Assembly (NCBI GenBank): GCA_000436755.1
Contig: FR887342.1
Coordinates: 109,442 to 165,752 of the forward strand
Direction of reading: 5' to 3'
Source of the DNA: Clostridium sp. CAG:253
GTDB taxonomy: Bacteria; Bacillota; Clostridia; Lachnospirales; Lachnospiraceae
Length of the DNA: 56,311 bases
Part shown: positions 1-7,872 of the stretch, piece by piece
Position numbering within the stretch: the first letter of the stretch is position 1
Layout: every line of letters begins with the position of its first letter
Notes under the pieces: model-generated
What the model was told of the DNA's origin: nothing
Databases searched by the model: none
Seen by the model: only the letters and a program-made list of their open reading frames with translations
Program-made: the position numbers and the translations under genes

Positions 1-1
1 G

Positions 2-112
2 TTCAGACGTGGTGAACTGCCGGCACACAATGATGGAATCAGTCTCACAAGGGAGATGATAGGTGTATTTGAAGACAAAGAAAAGTATGAAAAAATTGTG
101 AAAAATTATTAA
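2..112 (+). CDS. C-terminal end of an unidentified protein
   Basis: An open frame runs in from the left edge and stops with TAA at 110-112, giving the last 36 residues of a protein whose body lies outside the window. The tail is hydrophilic and charged (it includes GVFEDKEKYEKIVKNY) and ends without a membrane segment. I do not recognise the family. Codon use fits the neighbourhood, and the frame is followed by about 110 bp of AT-rich intergenic DNA before the next promoter, which suggests a genuine gene end. No clear terminator hairpin follows it. Confidence 0.5.
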   Translation, partial: FRRGELPAHNDGISLTREMIGVFEDKEKYEKIVKNY

Positions 113-226
113 AATCGACATTAGAATGACATAAAACAAGTATATATTACATCGTGAAAACATTGATATTACATTATACAAACATTATAAAAAAGGGAGA
201 TATTTGTTAAAAATTGAAAAAGCTTC

Positions 227-254
227 TTGACAAAGAGTATCTTTTTTGTATAAT
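227..254 (+). promoter_or_regulatory. Strong sigma-A promoter of the large surface protein
   Basis: A perfect -35 box TTGACA (227-232) and a perfect -10 box TATAAT (249-254) are separated by 16 bp. The start codon at 293 follows an AAGGAGG ribosome site (279-285). Consensus boxes plus a strong ribosome site predict high expression, as expected for an abundant surface protein. Confidence 0.85.
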
Positions 255-292
255 GGTAATGTATAGCAAGTAAAATATAAGGAGGCATAACA

Positions 293-3200
293 ATGATTAA
301 AAAAGCAAAGAAGTCTGTAGCCGTTGGTTTATCAGTAGCTCTTGCAGTTACAAGTGTAAACATCCCGGTTAATTCGGCATCAGCTGCAGCGAAGAAGGCT
401 AAGCTTAGTGCTACTAAGAAAACACTTACTGCCGGAAAGTCTACTACTTTAACTCTTAAGACAAATAAGAAAAAAGCAAAGACTATCAAAACTATTAAGG
501 CTAAGTATGTGAAAGTCAGCACAAGCAAAAAGTCTGTAGCAACAGTCAAAAAAGTATCCAAAAAATCTAAAGTAACAGGAATTAAGGTAACTGCTAAGAA
601 AGCAGGAAAAGCTACAATTACTGTTAAGGTTACAAAGGGTACATACAAAGGCACATATAAGTGCAAAGTTACAGTAAAGAAGAAAGCTTCTGCAACAAAG
701 GCTCCTACACAGGCACCAACTACTGAACCAACAGTAGAACCAACAGTTGAGCCTACAGTAGAACCAACAGTTGAGCCAGCAACTAGCCCAGCAATTACAG
801 AAACGCCAGCTACTAAGGTTACTGTAGTTAATACATCAAACATTACAAAGTCTGATGATACATTCACAGTAACATTAACATTAGATGGTACATACACAGA
901 TGAGCAGTTAAAGGGTGCTAAAGTTACTTTGACAAACTCAGCTGCAAAGGTTACTACAACAGCAACATTCAGCAAAATTGATGTTGATGGAAAAGCTGTA
1001 TTTACAGTAGACGATACTAAGGTGCTTACACCTGGTGATACTACTGCAAATGGTGATTACAAAGTTTCTTCAGATTCAGAAGCATTGGTTATCAGCGGTG
1101 ACGTTGTTGCTTCATATGAAGAGTCTTTAGCAGGAAACAAGATTAAAGGTTATGTATTAACTGACAAGCTTAACAATGGTACATATGATGGTTCGTTCAA
1201 AAATGCTGTTGCAGGTGCTACTGTTTCAGTAGAAGGCGGACAGTCAACAACAACAGATGCAAAAGGTTATTACGAACTTCCATCAGTAGCAGGTAGAAAA
1301 ATCGTGACAATTTCTAAAGCAGGATTTGTTACTAAGTATCTTACAGGAACTAAGCGTGTATATGTTAACAAGAGCCATGTTACATCACAGAACGTTGCTT
1401 TAGAGCATTTCGATGTTAGAAAGTTAACAGTAAATGTTAAAGCAATTGACAAAGATGCAAAGACAGGTATTTCTAAGGCTCATGTTGTATTGAAAAATTC
1501 AGCTGGTGCAGTTGTTAAAGAAGGTGACGCTGATGCAAACGGTCAGATTACATTCGGTAACGACTTACATGAAAGTGCCGCAGTTGGTACAGATCTTACA
1601 GCAAACGGAACATCAGTTGCAAACTATTTGAATCAGGGAACATATACATTAGAAGTTTCAAAGAAACTTTCAAAGAGCAATGTAAGTGATGTATATGCTA
1701 CATTTACAAAATCATTCAAGATTGAAAATGATTATACATATCCAATCGAAATTGAAGGTACAAAGACAGCAGCTGTTAAGTCATTCAAGGTAACACAGAA
1801 CTTGAAAGAAAATGCAGAAAAAGCTTATGTTAACAGCAGTTCAAAGATTAATGTTAAGTATGCTCTTTATACATTGGTAGATGGTAATGCTGTATCAGCA
1901 CCTATCATCGAGGATACTGCAGCAGTCGAGTCAGATGCAATTACTTCAGCTAAGACTCTTACATCTAATATACTTAGTGCTTTGATTACATCAGCATCAA
2001 CTAAAGATACAGTTCTTGCAGCAGCTTCAAACAAAGCATTAACATTACCAACAGGCGATTACTACTTATTACTTACTCCAGAACTTGCTTCAGGAGCAAC
2101 AGGTTATACATTTGCATACAATGCAGTTAAAGTTAGTGTAACAGCTGGTGGAGATGTAACAGCAACAGCAGACCTTACAGAAGGTAATGTTCGTACAATC
2201 AATACACAGGTTACTTTACCAAATAAGGTAGCAGGTGATGATGTACAGACAGATACAAACGGATTATTCACTGTAAAATGGGATGCTACAACTAAGAAAT
2301 TTGTATTAGCAGATGAAGCAGCTCCATTTAATAAGGAACAGGTTAAGGCCTCATACGCAATCAGCCAGGTTGTAGCAGGAACAGATGACAAAGTTGCAAT
2401 TAAGATTCCTGAAAATGGTAACTTTACAACTCCTGAGTATAAGAAGGGTGCAGACGGAGCATATGCTTCATCAGTTAAGTATGTAAACTTCTTAGGAACA
2501 GGTAAATATATTATTGAATCTACAGGTGATTATACAACATCTGTTGCTAAACAGACAGAGCAGATTAAAAACGATAAGGGTAGCGTTAACTTCAAAGTTG
2601 CAGGTGCAGCTAATGTAGTAAAAGTTACTGTAAAAGCTGTAGCTGGTTCTGATGTTATCGGAAAGAATACATTTGGTAAATTAACAAAATTAGTAGCTTA
2701 CGATTCGACAGGAAAAGCTGTTGCAACAAAAGACTACACAGCAACAACAGCCGCAGATAAGCAGGTTACAGGTCAGGATCTTTTAGCATCAGGAAGTGCT
2801 ATTACAGGAAGTGCTATCGCTGTAAATGATTATGCTGAGTACAATACTCAGACAGGTAATTACACAATGAACTTACCAGAAGGCAAGTATACATTCGGTG
2901 TTACATTAGCAGGATACAAAGAAGTTGTATCAGATGCAGTAGATGTAAATGCTATCGAAAAAGTTGGCATTACAATCAGCAAGAAGTTAGAGAAAGCAAC
3001 AGCAGATGCTACTACTATTAATGGTGAAGTTAAAGTATTAAACGAGAACAAGATTGGTTACATGAACTTGACAAAAACAAGTATTACAAATGGTACAGTT
3101 GTTCTCTTAAACTCAGACAAGAAGATTGCAGCAATTGACACTCTTAAATGGGATGGTTCAAAGAATGTTTATACATATTCATTCTACAATGGTGAAACTG

Positions 3201-4102
3201 ATGGACAGGGAAAGAATGTAATCAATCCTGGTACATATACTATGGTTGTAAGAACTTCTGAGACTGAAACATATGCTACAACAGTAACAGTTGTAGACGG
3301 AGAGAAGAAAGCTGCTAATGTTGACTTAGTAAAAGGTGCTTATGGTCAGATTAAGGCATTCGCACTTGATAACAACAACGCAGTATTAACAGATTGGAAT
3401 GCAGTTGCAGTAGCTTATGATGAGTACTTCGTAGACCCAGCAATCGCTGGAAACTACGCAGATGGAAAGATTAGTGCTAAGGCATCAGCTTACCCATCAG
3501 CAACACAGGGAACTATTTCAACAATTACTGAGAATACAGCAAGATTTGGTGCTTACTTAACATCATCTACATGGTCAAATGGTTCATACTCATATGCTGA
3601 GTCAAACAATGGTGTTACACAGAAAGGTTATTATGTATTTGATAAGCTTCCAGCAGGTACATATACAGTTAAGCTTGGTGTAAATGTTTATAATCCAACA
3701 GTTATGACTGACAATTTATATCAGTGGAAAGCTGAGACTGTAACACTTAAAGATTCAGGTGATGTAGTTAAGGCTGAGTACACATATGATAAGATTGGTG
3801 AAAAGGTTAACACAATTTCTGTTCCTTTAACAATCAATCTTAAAGGAACTTCAGTTCCAACTCCATCTTTAACAAATCCACTTGTAGTAGTTATTGCTCC
3901 TACAAAGGGTGCAGGTACTGAGACAATCACTAAGATTGTTACAGATCCTAAAGAATTAAAAGAAATCCCAGTTGCAGGTAAGACAAATTATGATGTAACA
4001 GTATTTACATATGATGGATATCAGTTAGCTAGCAATTCAATCAATGTTGAGCGTTCAGCAGCTACAGTAGAAGTTGCATTGAATGCATCTGACATGGACT
4101 AA
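293..4102 (+). CDS. Large secreted cell-surface protein (Big_2-like and carboxypeptidase-regulatory-like domains)
   Basis: This is a 1269-residue exported protein. Residues 1-32 form a signal peptide: basic KKAKKS, a hydrophobic core, then cleavage near SASA-AA. Residues about 35-130 are a lysine-rich Ig-like domain of the kind that ends many Lachnospiraceae wall proteins. Residues about 135-172 are a Thr/Pro/Glu linker with repeated PTVEP. The rest is a string of beta-rich modules, including segments that resemble carboxypeptidase regulatory-like domains (KIKGYVLTD...GATVSVEGG...TDAKGYYELP, around residues 285-345). There is no LPXTG motif and no C-terminal membrane helix, so attachment, if any, is probably through the lysine-rich N-terminal domain. 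It has its own strong promoter and a terminator just downstream. The biased codon use (ACA, GCA, GTT, TTA) leaves long open frames on the other strand. An S-layer-like or major surface role is an inference. Confidence 0.8.
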   Translation: MIKKAKKSVAVGLSVALAVTSVNIPVNSASAAAKKAKLSATKKTLTAGKSTTLTLKTNKKKAKTIKTIKAKYVKVSTSKKSVATVKKVSKKSKVTGIKVTAKKAGKATITVKVTKGTYKGTYKCKVTVKKKASATKAPTQAPTTEPTVEPTVEPTVEPTVEPATSPAITETPATKVTVVNTSNITKSDDTFTVTLTLDGTYTDEQLKGAKVTLTNSAAKVTTTATFSKIDVDGKAVFTVDDTKVLTPGDTTANGDYKVSSDSEALVISGDVVASYEESLAGNKIKGYVLTDKLNNGTYDGSFKNAVAGATVSVEGGQSTTTDAKGYYELPSVAGRKIVTISKAGFVTKYLTGTKRVYVNKSHVTSQNVALEHFDVRKLTVNVKAIDKDAKTGISKAHVVLKNSAGAVVKEGDADANGQITFGNDLHESAAVGTDLTANGTSVANYLNQGTYTLEVSKKLSKSNVSDVYATFTKSFKIENDYTYPIEIEGTKTAAVKSFKVTQNLKENAEKAYVNSSSKINVKYALYTLVDGNAVSAPIIEDTAAVESDAITSAKTLTSNILSALITSASTKDTVLAAASNKALTLPTGDYYLLLTPELASGATGYTFAYNAVKVSVTAGGDVTATADLTEGNVRTINTQVTLPNKVAGDDVQTDTNGLFTVKWDATTKKFVLADEAAPFNKEQVKASYAISQVVAGTDDKVAIKIPENGNFTTPEYKKGADGAYASSVKYVNFLGTGKYIIESTGDYTTSVAKQTEQIKNDKGSVNFKVAGAANVVKVTVKAVAGSDVIGKNTFGKLTKLVAYDSTGKAVATKDYTATTAADKQVTGQDLLASGSAITGSAIAVNDYAEYNTQTGNYTMNLPEGKYTFGVTLAGYKEVVSDAVDVNAIEKVGITISKKLEKATADATTINGEVKVLNENKIGYMNLTKTSITNGTVVLLNSDKKIAAIDTLKWDGSKNVYTYSFYNGETDGQGKNVINPGTYTMVVRTSETETYATTVTVVDGEKKAANVDLVKGAYGQIKAFALDNNNAVLTDWNAVAVAYDEYFVDPAIAGNYADGKISAKASAYPSATQGTISTITENTARFGAYLTSSTWSNGSYSYAESNNGVTQKGYYVFDKLPAGTYTVKLGVNVYNPTVMTDNLYQWKAETVTLKDSGDVVKAEYTYDKIGEKVNTISVPLTINLKGTSVPTPSLTNPLVVVIAPTKGAGTETITKIVTDPKELKEIPVAGKTNYDVTVFTYDGYQLASNSINVERSAATVEVALNASDMD
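728..775 (+). repeat. 24-bp direct repeat in the PTVEP linker
   Basis: Two adjacent 24-bp units (728-751 and 752-775), nearly identical, encode PTVEPTVE twice inside the linker of the surface protein. Such in-frame repeats can expand or contract by slippage without breaking the frame. Related repeats lie in the next surface gene (5303-5350). Confidence 0.7.
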
Positions 4103-4155
4103 TATTGCAAAGCAAGATTGGTGAAATCGCCTAATTTATTAGGTAAAAGATATAT

Positions 4156-4189
4156 AAAGGGGGGACTACATAAGTGGTTCCCCTTTTTT
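4156..4189 (+). terminator. Rho-independent terminator after the large surface protein
   Basis: An AAAGGGG left arm and a CCCCTTTTTT right arm form a G/C hairpin that runs into a T tract, 54 bp after the stop codon. The inner part of the stem is imperfect (G-T pairs and mismatches). Confidence 0.65.
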
Positions 4190-4249
4190 GTATATATAAA
4201 ATATTTCAAGAACAATTGAAATGTTAGATGTCTCCCAAAAATATAAAAT

Positions 4250-4291
4250 AAAAAGATTCAATTTAGGATAAATTTCTGATTGAATCTTTTT
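4250..4291 (+). terminator. Perfect 13-bp hairpin with T tract
   Basis: AAAAAGATTCAAT (4250-4262) is followed after 16 nt by its exact complement (4279-4291), and the right arm ends in a T run. It looks like a complete intrinsic terminator, but no gene ends directly before it: the previous gene already has a terminator at 4156. The first possible start codon of the next frame (TTG at 4280) lies inside the right arm, which marks this spot as a likely recombination junction. Confidence 0.75.
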
Positions 4292-5668
4292 TATTTTATA
4301 AGATATGGTTATGATGAGTCATCAGAAACAGACATAGTTAAAGGAGATATGGATAAGTTTACTGCGACGCTGAAATATGGTGCCGTTGAATGGGATGCTG
4401 GAGATACAGTAGAAATCACAAAAGACGGAGAGTATACATTTACATATACTACAACTAAAGATAATGATAAAGTACTGCAATTGGCATTTGCTACAAATCT
4501 TTATAAGGGAATTATGAATGACAATTTTAGTATTACAGCAGAGTCAGTAGTTGTTAATGACACAGTATATAAGGTTGATGCAACAAAAGCGGCATGGGAC
4601 AATTCAGGAAAGGACGAAAATCCATATACATATACGCTTATAAATGGTTGGGGAGGTCTTGACAGTGTTGGTTTATCGAAAATTAAAGCTGGCGATAAGA
4701 TAACAGTTAAGATTAAGGTAACCGGTACAAATAATAATTCAGAGGCACCAGAGGAAACAAAGGAGCCAGAAGAAACAAAAGAACCAACAGAAGATATAGA
4801 CAAAGGAAATATGGATAAGTTTACAATTAAACTTACATATGGAGCAAGTAGTGACTGGGCAAGCTATTCATTGGATATAACAGAAGATGGAGAATATACG
4901 TTGTCGCATACTGCAACTTGTGATGTTGATTTTATAAATTCATTAACATTAAATACAAACTTATATGGTGGAAGCTTAAATTCTTATTTTAAAATAACAC
5001 CAGAGTCAGTAACTATAAATGATACGGAGTATATGATTAACTCTGAAGTAGCAGTATGGAATAATTCTGGAGATGCAGTGGTAAATCCATATACATATAC
5101 GCTTATAAACAGTTGGGGAAATTTAAATAGCGTTAATTTACCTAAAATAAAAAAAGGAGATAATTTAACAGTTAAATTTAGGGTTAAAGGTACAAATTCA
5201 TATAAGTCATTTGTAAACATACCAACAGTTATAGCTACTATTAAACCAAGTTCAAGTCCAACAGTGGCACCGACAACAGAACCAACAGCAGCACCAACTG
5301 AAGAGCCAACAGTAGTACCAACAACAGAGCCAACAGTAGTACCAACTCAGAAACCAACGGTAGCACCGACAAAGAAAACTAGTCTGAAAAATACAACAAT
5401 TACTGTTAAGAATGGAAAGAAGAAGGTTTCATCAGTAACAGTTAAGGTTGGTAAGTCAGCTAAGATTTCAGTATCAACAAATTCAAATGCAAAACTTTCG
5501 ATTAGTGGAATTTCAAAGAAAGAATTAAAGGTTGCAAAAATTGTATTAAAAGATAATAAAATAATAGTTAAGGGTCTTAAAAAAGGAAAAGTGAAGTTTA
5601 AACTCGTAAGTAAAAAGACTTCAACTTATAAGAAAGCTTCTAAAACAATTACTGTAAATATAAAATAG
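4280..5668 (+). CDS. 5'-truncated surface protein: two carbohydrate-binding-like repeats plus wall domain
   Basis: The frame opens after a TGA at 4277-4279. Its only early start is a TTG inside a terminator hairpin. The first in-frame ATG is 4349, where AAAGGAG (4339-4345) lies too close to be a normal ribosome site. No signal peptide is present, although everything else is typical of an exported protein. Two copies of a domain of about 130 residues (DNA about 4340-4735 and 4800-5200, both starting MDKF and both containing PYTYTLIN) are followed by a PT(V/A)xPT linker and a lysine-rich Ig-like C-terminal domain related to the N-terminal region of the preceding surface protein. The repeats resemble modules attached to secreted glycoside hydrolases. 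I infer the C-terminal part of a surface enzyme whose signal peptide and catalytic domain were deleted; as it stands it is probably a pseudogene or is not exported. Confidence 0.6.
   Translation: MNLFYFIRYGYDESSETDIVKGDMDKFTATLKYGAVEWDAGDTVEITKDGEYTFTYTTTKDNDKVLQLAFATNLYKGIMNDNFSITAESVVVNDTVYKVDATKAAWDNSGKDENPYTYTLINGWGGLDSVGLSKIKAGDKITVKIKVTGTNNNSEAPEETKEPEETKEPTEDIDKGNMDKFTIKLTYGASSDWASYSLDITEDGEYTLSHTATCDVDFINSLTLNTNLYGGSLNSYFKITPESVTINDTEYMINSEVAVWNNSGDAVVNPYTYTLINSWGNLNSVNLPKIKKGDNLTVKFRVKGTNSYKSFVNIPTVIATIKPSSSPTVAPTTEPTAAPTEEPTVVPTTEPTVVPTQKPTVAPTKKTSLKNTTITVKNGKKKVSSVTVKVGKSAKISVSTNSNAKLSISGISKKELKVAKIVLKDNKIIVKGLKKGKVKFKLVSKKTSTYKKASKTITVNIK
5303..5350 (+). repeat. 24-bp direct repeat in the second surface protein's linker
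   Basis: Two 24-bp units (5303-5326 and 5327-5350) share GAGCCAACAGTAGTACCAAC and differ only near their ends. They encode EPTVVPTT/EPTVVPTQ. They are of the same length and type as the repeat at 728-775. Confidence 0.65.
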
Positions 5669-5712
5669 TGATTTAAATAAGATTTAAATTCAATTAGATG
5701 TAACTTGTACAT

Positions 5713-5755
5713 AGTCAGCATACTTTATTATTGAAGAGTATGCTGACTGTTTTTT
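5713..5755 (+). terminator. Rho-independent terminator after the truncated surface gene
   Basis: A perfect 12-bp stem, AGTCAGCATACT (5713-5724) with AGTATGCTGACT (5737-5748), is followed by a T run at 5750-5755. It lies 45 bp after the stop codon at 5668. Confidence 0.9.
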
Positions 5756-5764
5756 GTTATATAA

Positions 5765-5793
5765 TTGAAATAAGGCTATAGCTTCTGTATAAT
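5765..5793 (+). promoter_or_regulatory. Sigma-A promoter before the AAA-ATPase-like gene
   Basis: TTGAAA (5765-5770) and a perfect TATAAT (5788-5793) are 17 bp apart, just after the terminator. The 5' leader to the start codon at 5933 would be about 135 nt; no strong structure is obvious in it. Confidence 0.7.
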
Positions 5794-5932
5794 ATAATGT
5801 ATAAAAAGCGTTTTAAAAGTTAAATGTAATAAGAAAAATTGAAAATGAGTTGAATGGGGCAGATTATTAGAGAATAAGATATGTGTTATGATGTTGATTT
5901 CTACAGGCAGTATGGAAGTGAGGTGGCTATAA

Positions 5933-7510
5933 ATGGGTATATATTTCAATCCAAGTAATGCAAGTTTTAAGAAAGACAGAAATTATAAGATTTATGTAGA
6001 CAAAACAGAGTTAATAGCTTATTTAAATGAAATAATTGATACACCGAAAAATTGTCTGGCGGTAAGCCATGCAAGACGTTTTGGAAAATCGCATGCCGCC
6101 GGTATGATTGATGCGTATTATAGTCTGGGATGTAATTCAAGTGAAATTTTTGACGATACGAAGATAGCCGGAAATGCAGACTATAGGAAATATATGAATA
6201 AATATAATGTTATTCATTTGGATATAGCATCGTTTTGGGATGATTATAAGGAAAATGTAGTTGATAAAATTATAGAGTATATAAATAAAGACTTTAAAAA
6301 TGTATTTGGAAATGAACTGGATTATGAAAAGAGATTTAGCTATAATTTAATGCTTATATATCAAAAAACGAATACTCCCTTTGTAATTATTATTGATGAG
6401 TGGGATTGTGTTATCAGGAACAGCGACGATAAAGAGCTTGTACACAAATATTTACAGTTTCTTCACTCGTTATTCAAATCAGAGGAGTCAAAATCATTTT
6501 TGGCATTGGCATATATTACCGGAATTCTGCCAATTAAGAAGATTAGGGATGAATCGGCATTGAACAATTTTAGTGAATATACAATGCTGGATTCTTATCC
6601 GATTACGCAGTATTACGGTTTTACTGAAGATGAAGTTAAAGTGTTATGCGAAAGATTTGATATGGATTTTGAAACGATAAGAGCATGGTATAACGGCTAT
6701 CTGATTGATGGAATCTATATGTATAATCCGAATTCTGTGTCTATGGCATTAAATAGGCATAAATTTGATTCATACTGGAGAAATACATCATCGTTTGAAT
6801 CAATCAATACATTTATAACGCTGAATTATGAAGGTCTGAAAGATGATATTATGAGTATGCTGTCAGGTAAAAAAGTGAGGGTAAATCCGAATACATTCAG
6901 GAATGATTTATCAATCATAACATCAAAGGATGATGCATTGACGGCACTTATACATTTGGGATATCTGGGATATGATGCAGACAGAAAGAGTGCATATGTG
7001 CCAAACTACGAAGTTGCAACAGCATTTGAACTTGCATTACAGACAGGAGAATGGAAAGATATAGCGAAAGCAATATCAACTTGTGATGATCTGTTATTTG
7101 AAACAATAGATGGGAATGCAGAAAGAGTTGCAGAACTGATAGAACTCGCCCATGACACATATACATCTATCCTTAAATATAATGATGAAAATTCCTTGAG
7201 CTGTGTTCTTACTATGGCATATTTTACGGCACCTGGTTATTATAATATAATTCGTGAGATGCCGGCAGGAAAAGGATTTGCGGATTTTGTATTTATTCCA
7301 AGAGCAAATGCGGGGTTCAGACCTGCAATGGTAGTAGAATTAAAATACAATAAATCGGCAGATACGGCTATTAAACAGATAAAAGAAAAAAGGTATCACG
7401 GAGCACTGTCAGGATATAGTGATAAAATACTCTTAGTAGGAATTAGTTATGATGCGGATGGAAAAGATAAGAAACATCATACATGCGTTATAGAAGAAGT
7501 GATGATATAA
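5933..7510 (+). CDS. AAA-ATPase-like protein with C-terminal PD-(D/E)XK nuclease-like domain
   Basis: This 525-residue protein has the architecture of the AAA-ATPase_like plus PD-(D/E)XK nuclease family (PF09820/PF08011 type), often present in many copies in gut anaerobes. Visible motifs are the N-terminal FNPSNASFKK...YVDKTELI, a Walker-A-like SHARRFGKS (residues about 44-52), and a Walker B VIIIDEWD (about 150-157). The C-terminal nuclease core has GKGFADFVF (about 446), VVELKY (about 467, the E-x-K pair) and QIKEKRYHG. Length is normal and all these motifs look intact. The ribosome site is GTGAGGTGG. The cellular role of the family is unknown; defence or toxin functions have been guessed. 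It stands alone, between a terminator and a long intergenic region. Confidence 0.85.
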   Translation: MGIYFNPSNASFKKDRNYKIYVDKTELIAYLNEIIDTPKNCLAVSHARRFGKSHAAGMIDAYYSLGCNSSEIFDDTKIAGNADYRKYMNKYNVIHLDIASFWDDYKENVVDKIIEYINKDFKNVFGNELDYEKRFSYNLMLIYQKTNTPFVIIIDEWDCVIRNSDDKELVHKYLQFLHSLFKSEESKSFLALAYITGILPIKKIRDESALNNFSEYTMLDSYPITQYYGFTEDEVKVLCERFDMDFETIRAWYNGYLIDGIYMYNPNSVSMALNRHKFDSYWRNTSSFESINTFITLNYEGLKDDIMSMLSGKKVRVNPNTFRNDLSIITSKDDALTALIHLGYLGYDADRKSAYVPNYEVATAFELALQTGEWKDIAKAISTCDDLLFETIDGNAERVAELIELAHDTYTSILKYNDENSLSCVLTMAYFTAPGYYNIIREMPAGKGFADFVFIPRANAGFRPAMVVELKYNKSADTAIKQIKEKRYHGALSGYSDKILLVGISYDADGKDKKHHTCVIEEVMI

Positions 7511-7536
7511 ATGGAAAAATATTTCCAAATTTGGTG

Positions 7537-7616
7537 TTGACAAACAGATATTACTTAGAGTAAAATATAACACATGAGGGGGGGAATTTTTTTAAAAGCA
7601 AAGTCTCCCTTTTTTG
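7537..7616 (+). promoter_or_regulatory. Orphan promoter and weak terminator-like hairpin in a 362-bp gap
   Basis: The gap 7511-7872 has no gene of normal size. It holds a promoter-like pair TTGACA (7537-7542) and TAAAAT (7561-7566) with an 18-bp spacer. This is followed at once by a G-run and a TCTCCCTTTTTT arm (about 7577-7615) that could fold as a terminator. A transcript from this promoter would be only about 50 nt, or could read on toward the regulator. A second hairpin, GAACCGATTT with AAATTCGGTTC (about 7668-7702), follows. Beyond these I see only the regulator's own control region. Confidence 0.35.
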
Positions 7617-7801
7617 GATATTAAAGATATGTCTCCAAAATATACATAACATATCAAAAATCGAAAGGAACCGATTTGGGATTTTTCCGAAATTCGGTTC
7701 TTCTTTCGTGTATTGGATCTTTTTTGGTATCAATCTTCATGTCAAAGCAGCCATAGAATATCATGATTTTTTCGTGTATCTTAAATAATTCAAAAATACA
7801 G

Positions 7802-7830
7802 TTGATAAAAAATTTAATAGATGTTATTAT
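7802..7830 (+). promoter_or_regulatory. Promoter of the LacI-family regulator
   Basis: TTGATA (7802-7807) and TATTAT (7825-7830) are spaced by 17 bp. The operator-like palindrome at 7839-7854 starts 9 bp downstream, so it would cover the transcription start. This arrangement fits autorepression. Confidence 0.6.
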
Positions 7831-7838
7831 ATATAAAA

Positions 7839-7854
7839 TCGTGTACGCACACGA
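7839..7854. promoter_or_regulatory. LacI-type operator, copy 1 (autoregulatory)
   Basis: TCGTGTACGCACACGA is an almost perfect 16-bp palindrome (one mismatch per arm) with a central CG, the usual form of LacI/GalR-family operators. The identical 16-mer, with the shared left flank ATAAAA, recurs at 8996-9011 before the ABC exporter genes. Two further TCGTGTA half-sites lie upstream at 7706-7712 and 7772-7778. Confidence 0.75.
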
Positions 7855-7872
7855 AATGCTGTTCAAAAAGAG

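Noticed and set aside
169..975. 268-codon open frame on the minus strand opposite the large surface protein
   Set aside because: It is a product of the biased codon use and repeats of the sense gene. It has no ribosome site, and its protein is an artificial mix of Val/Thr/Phe.
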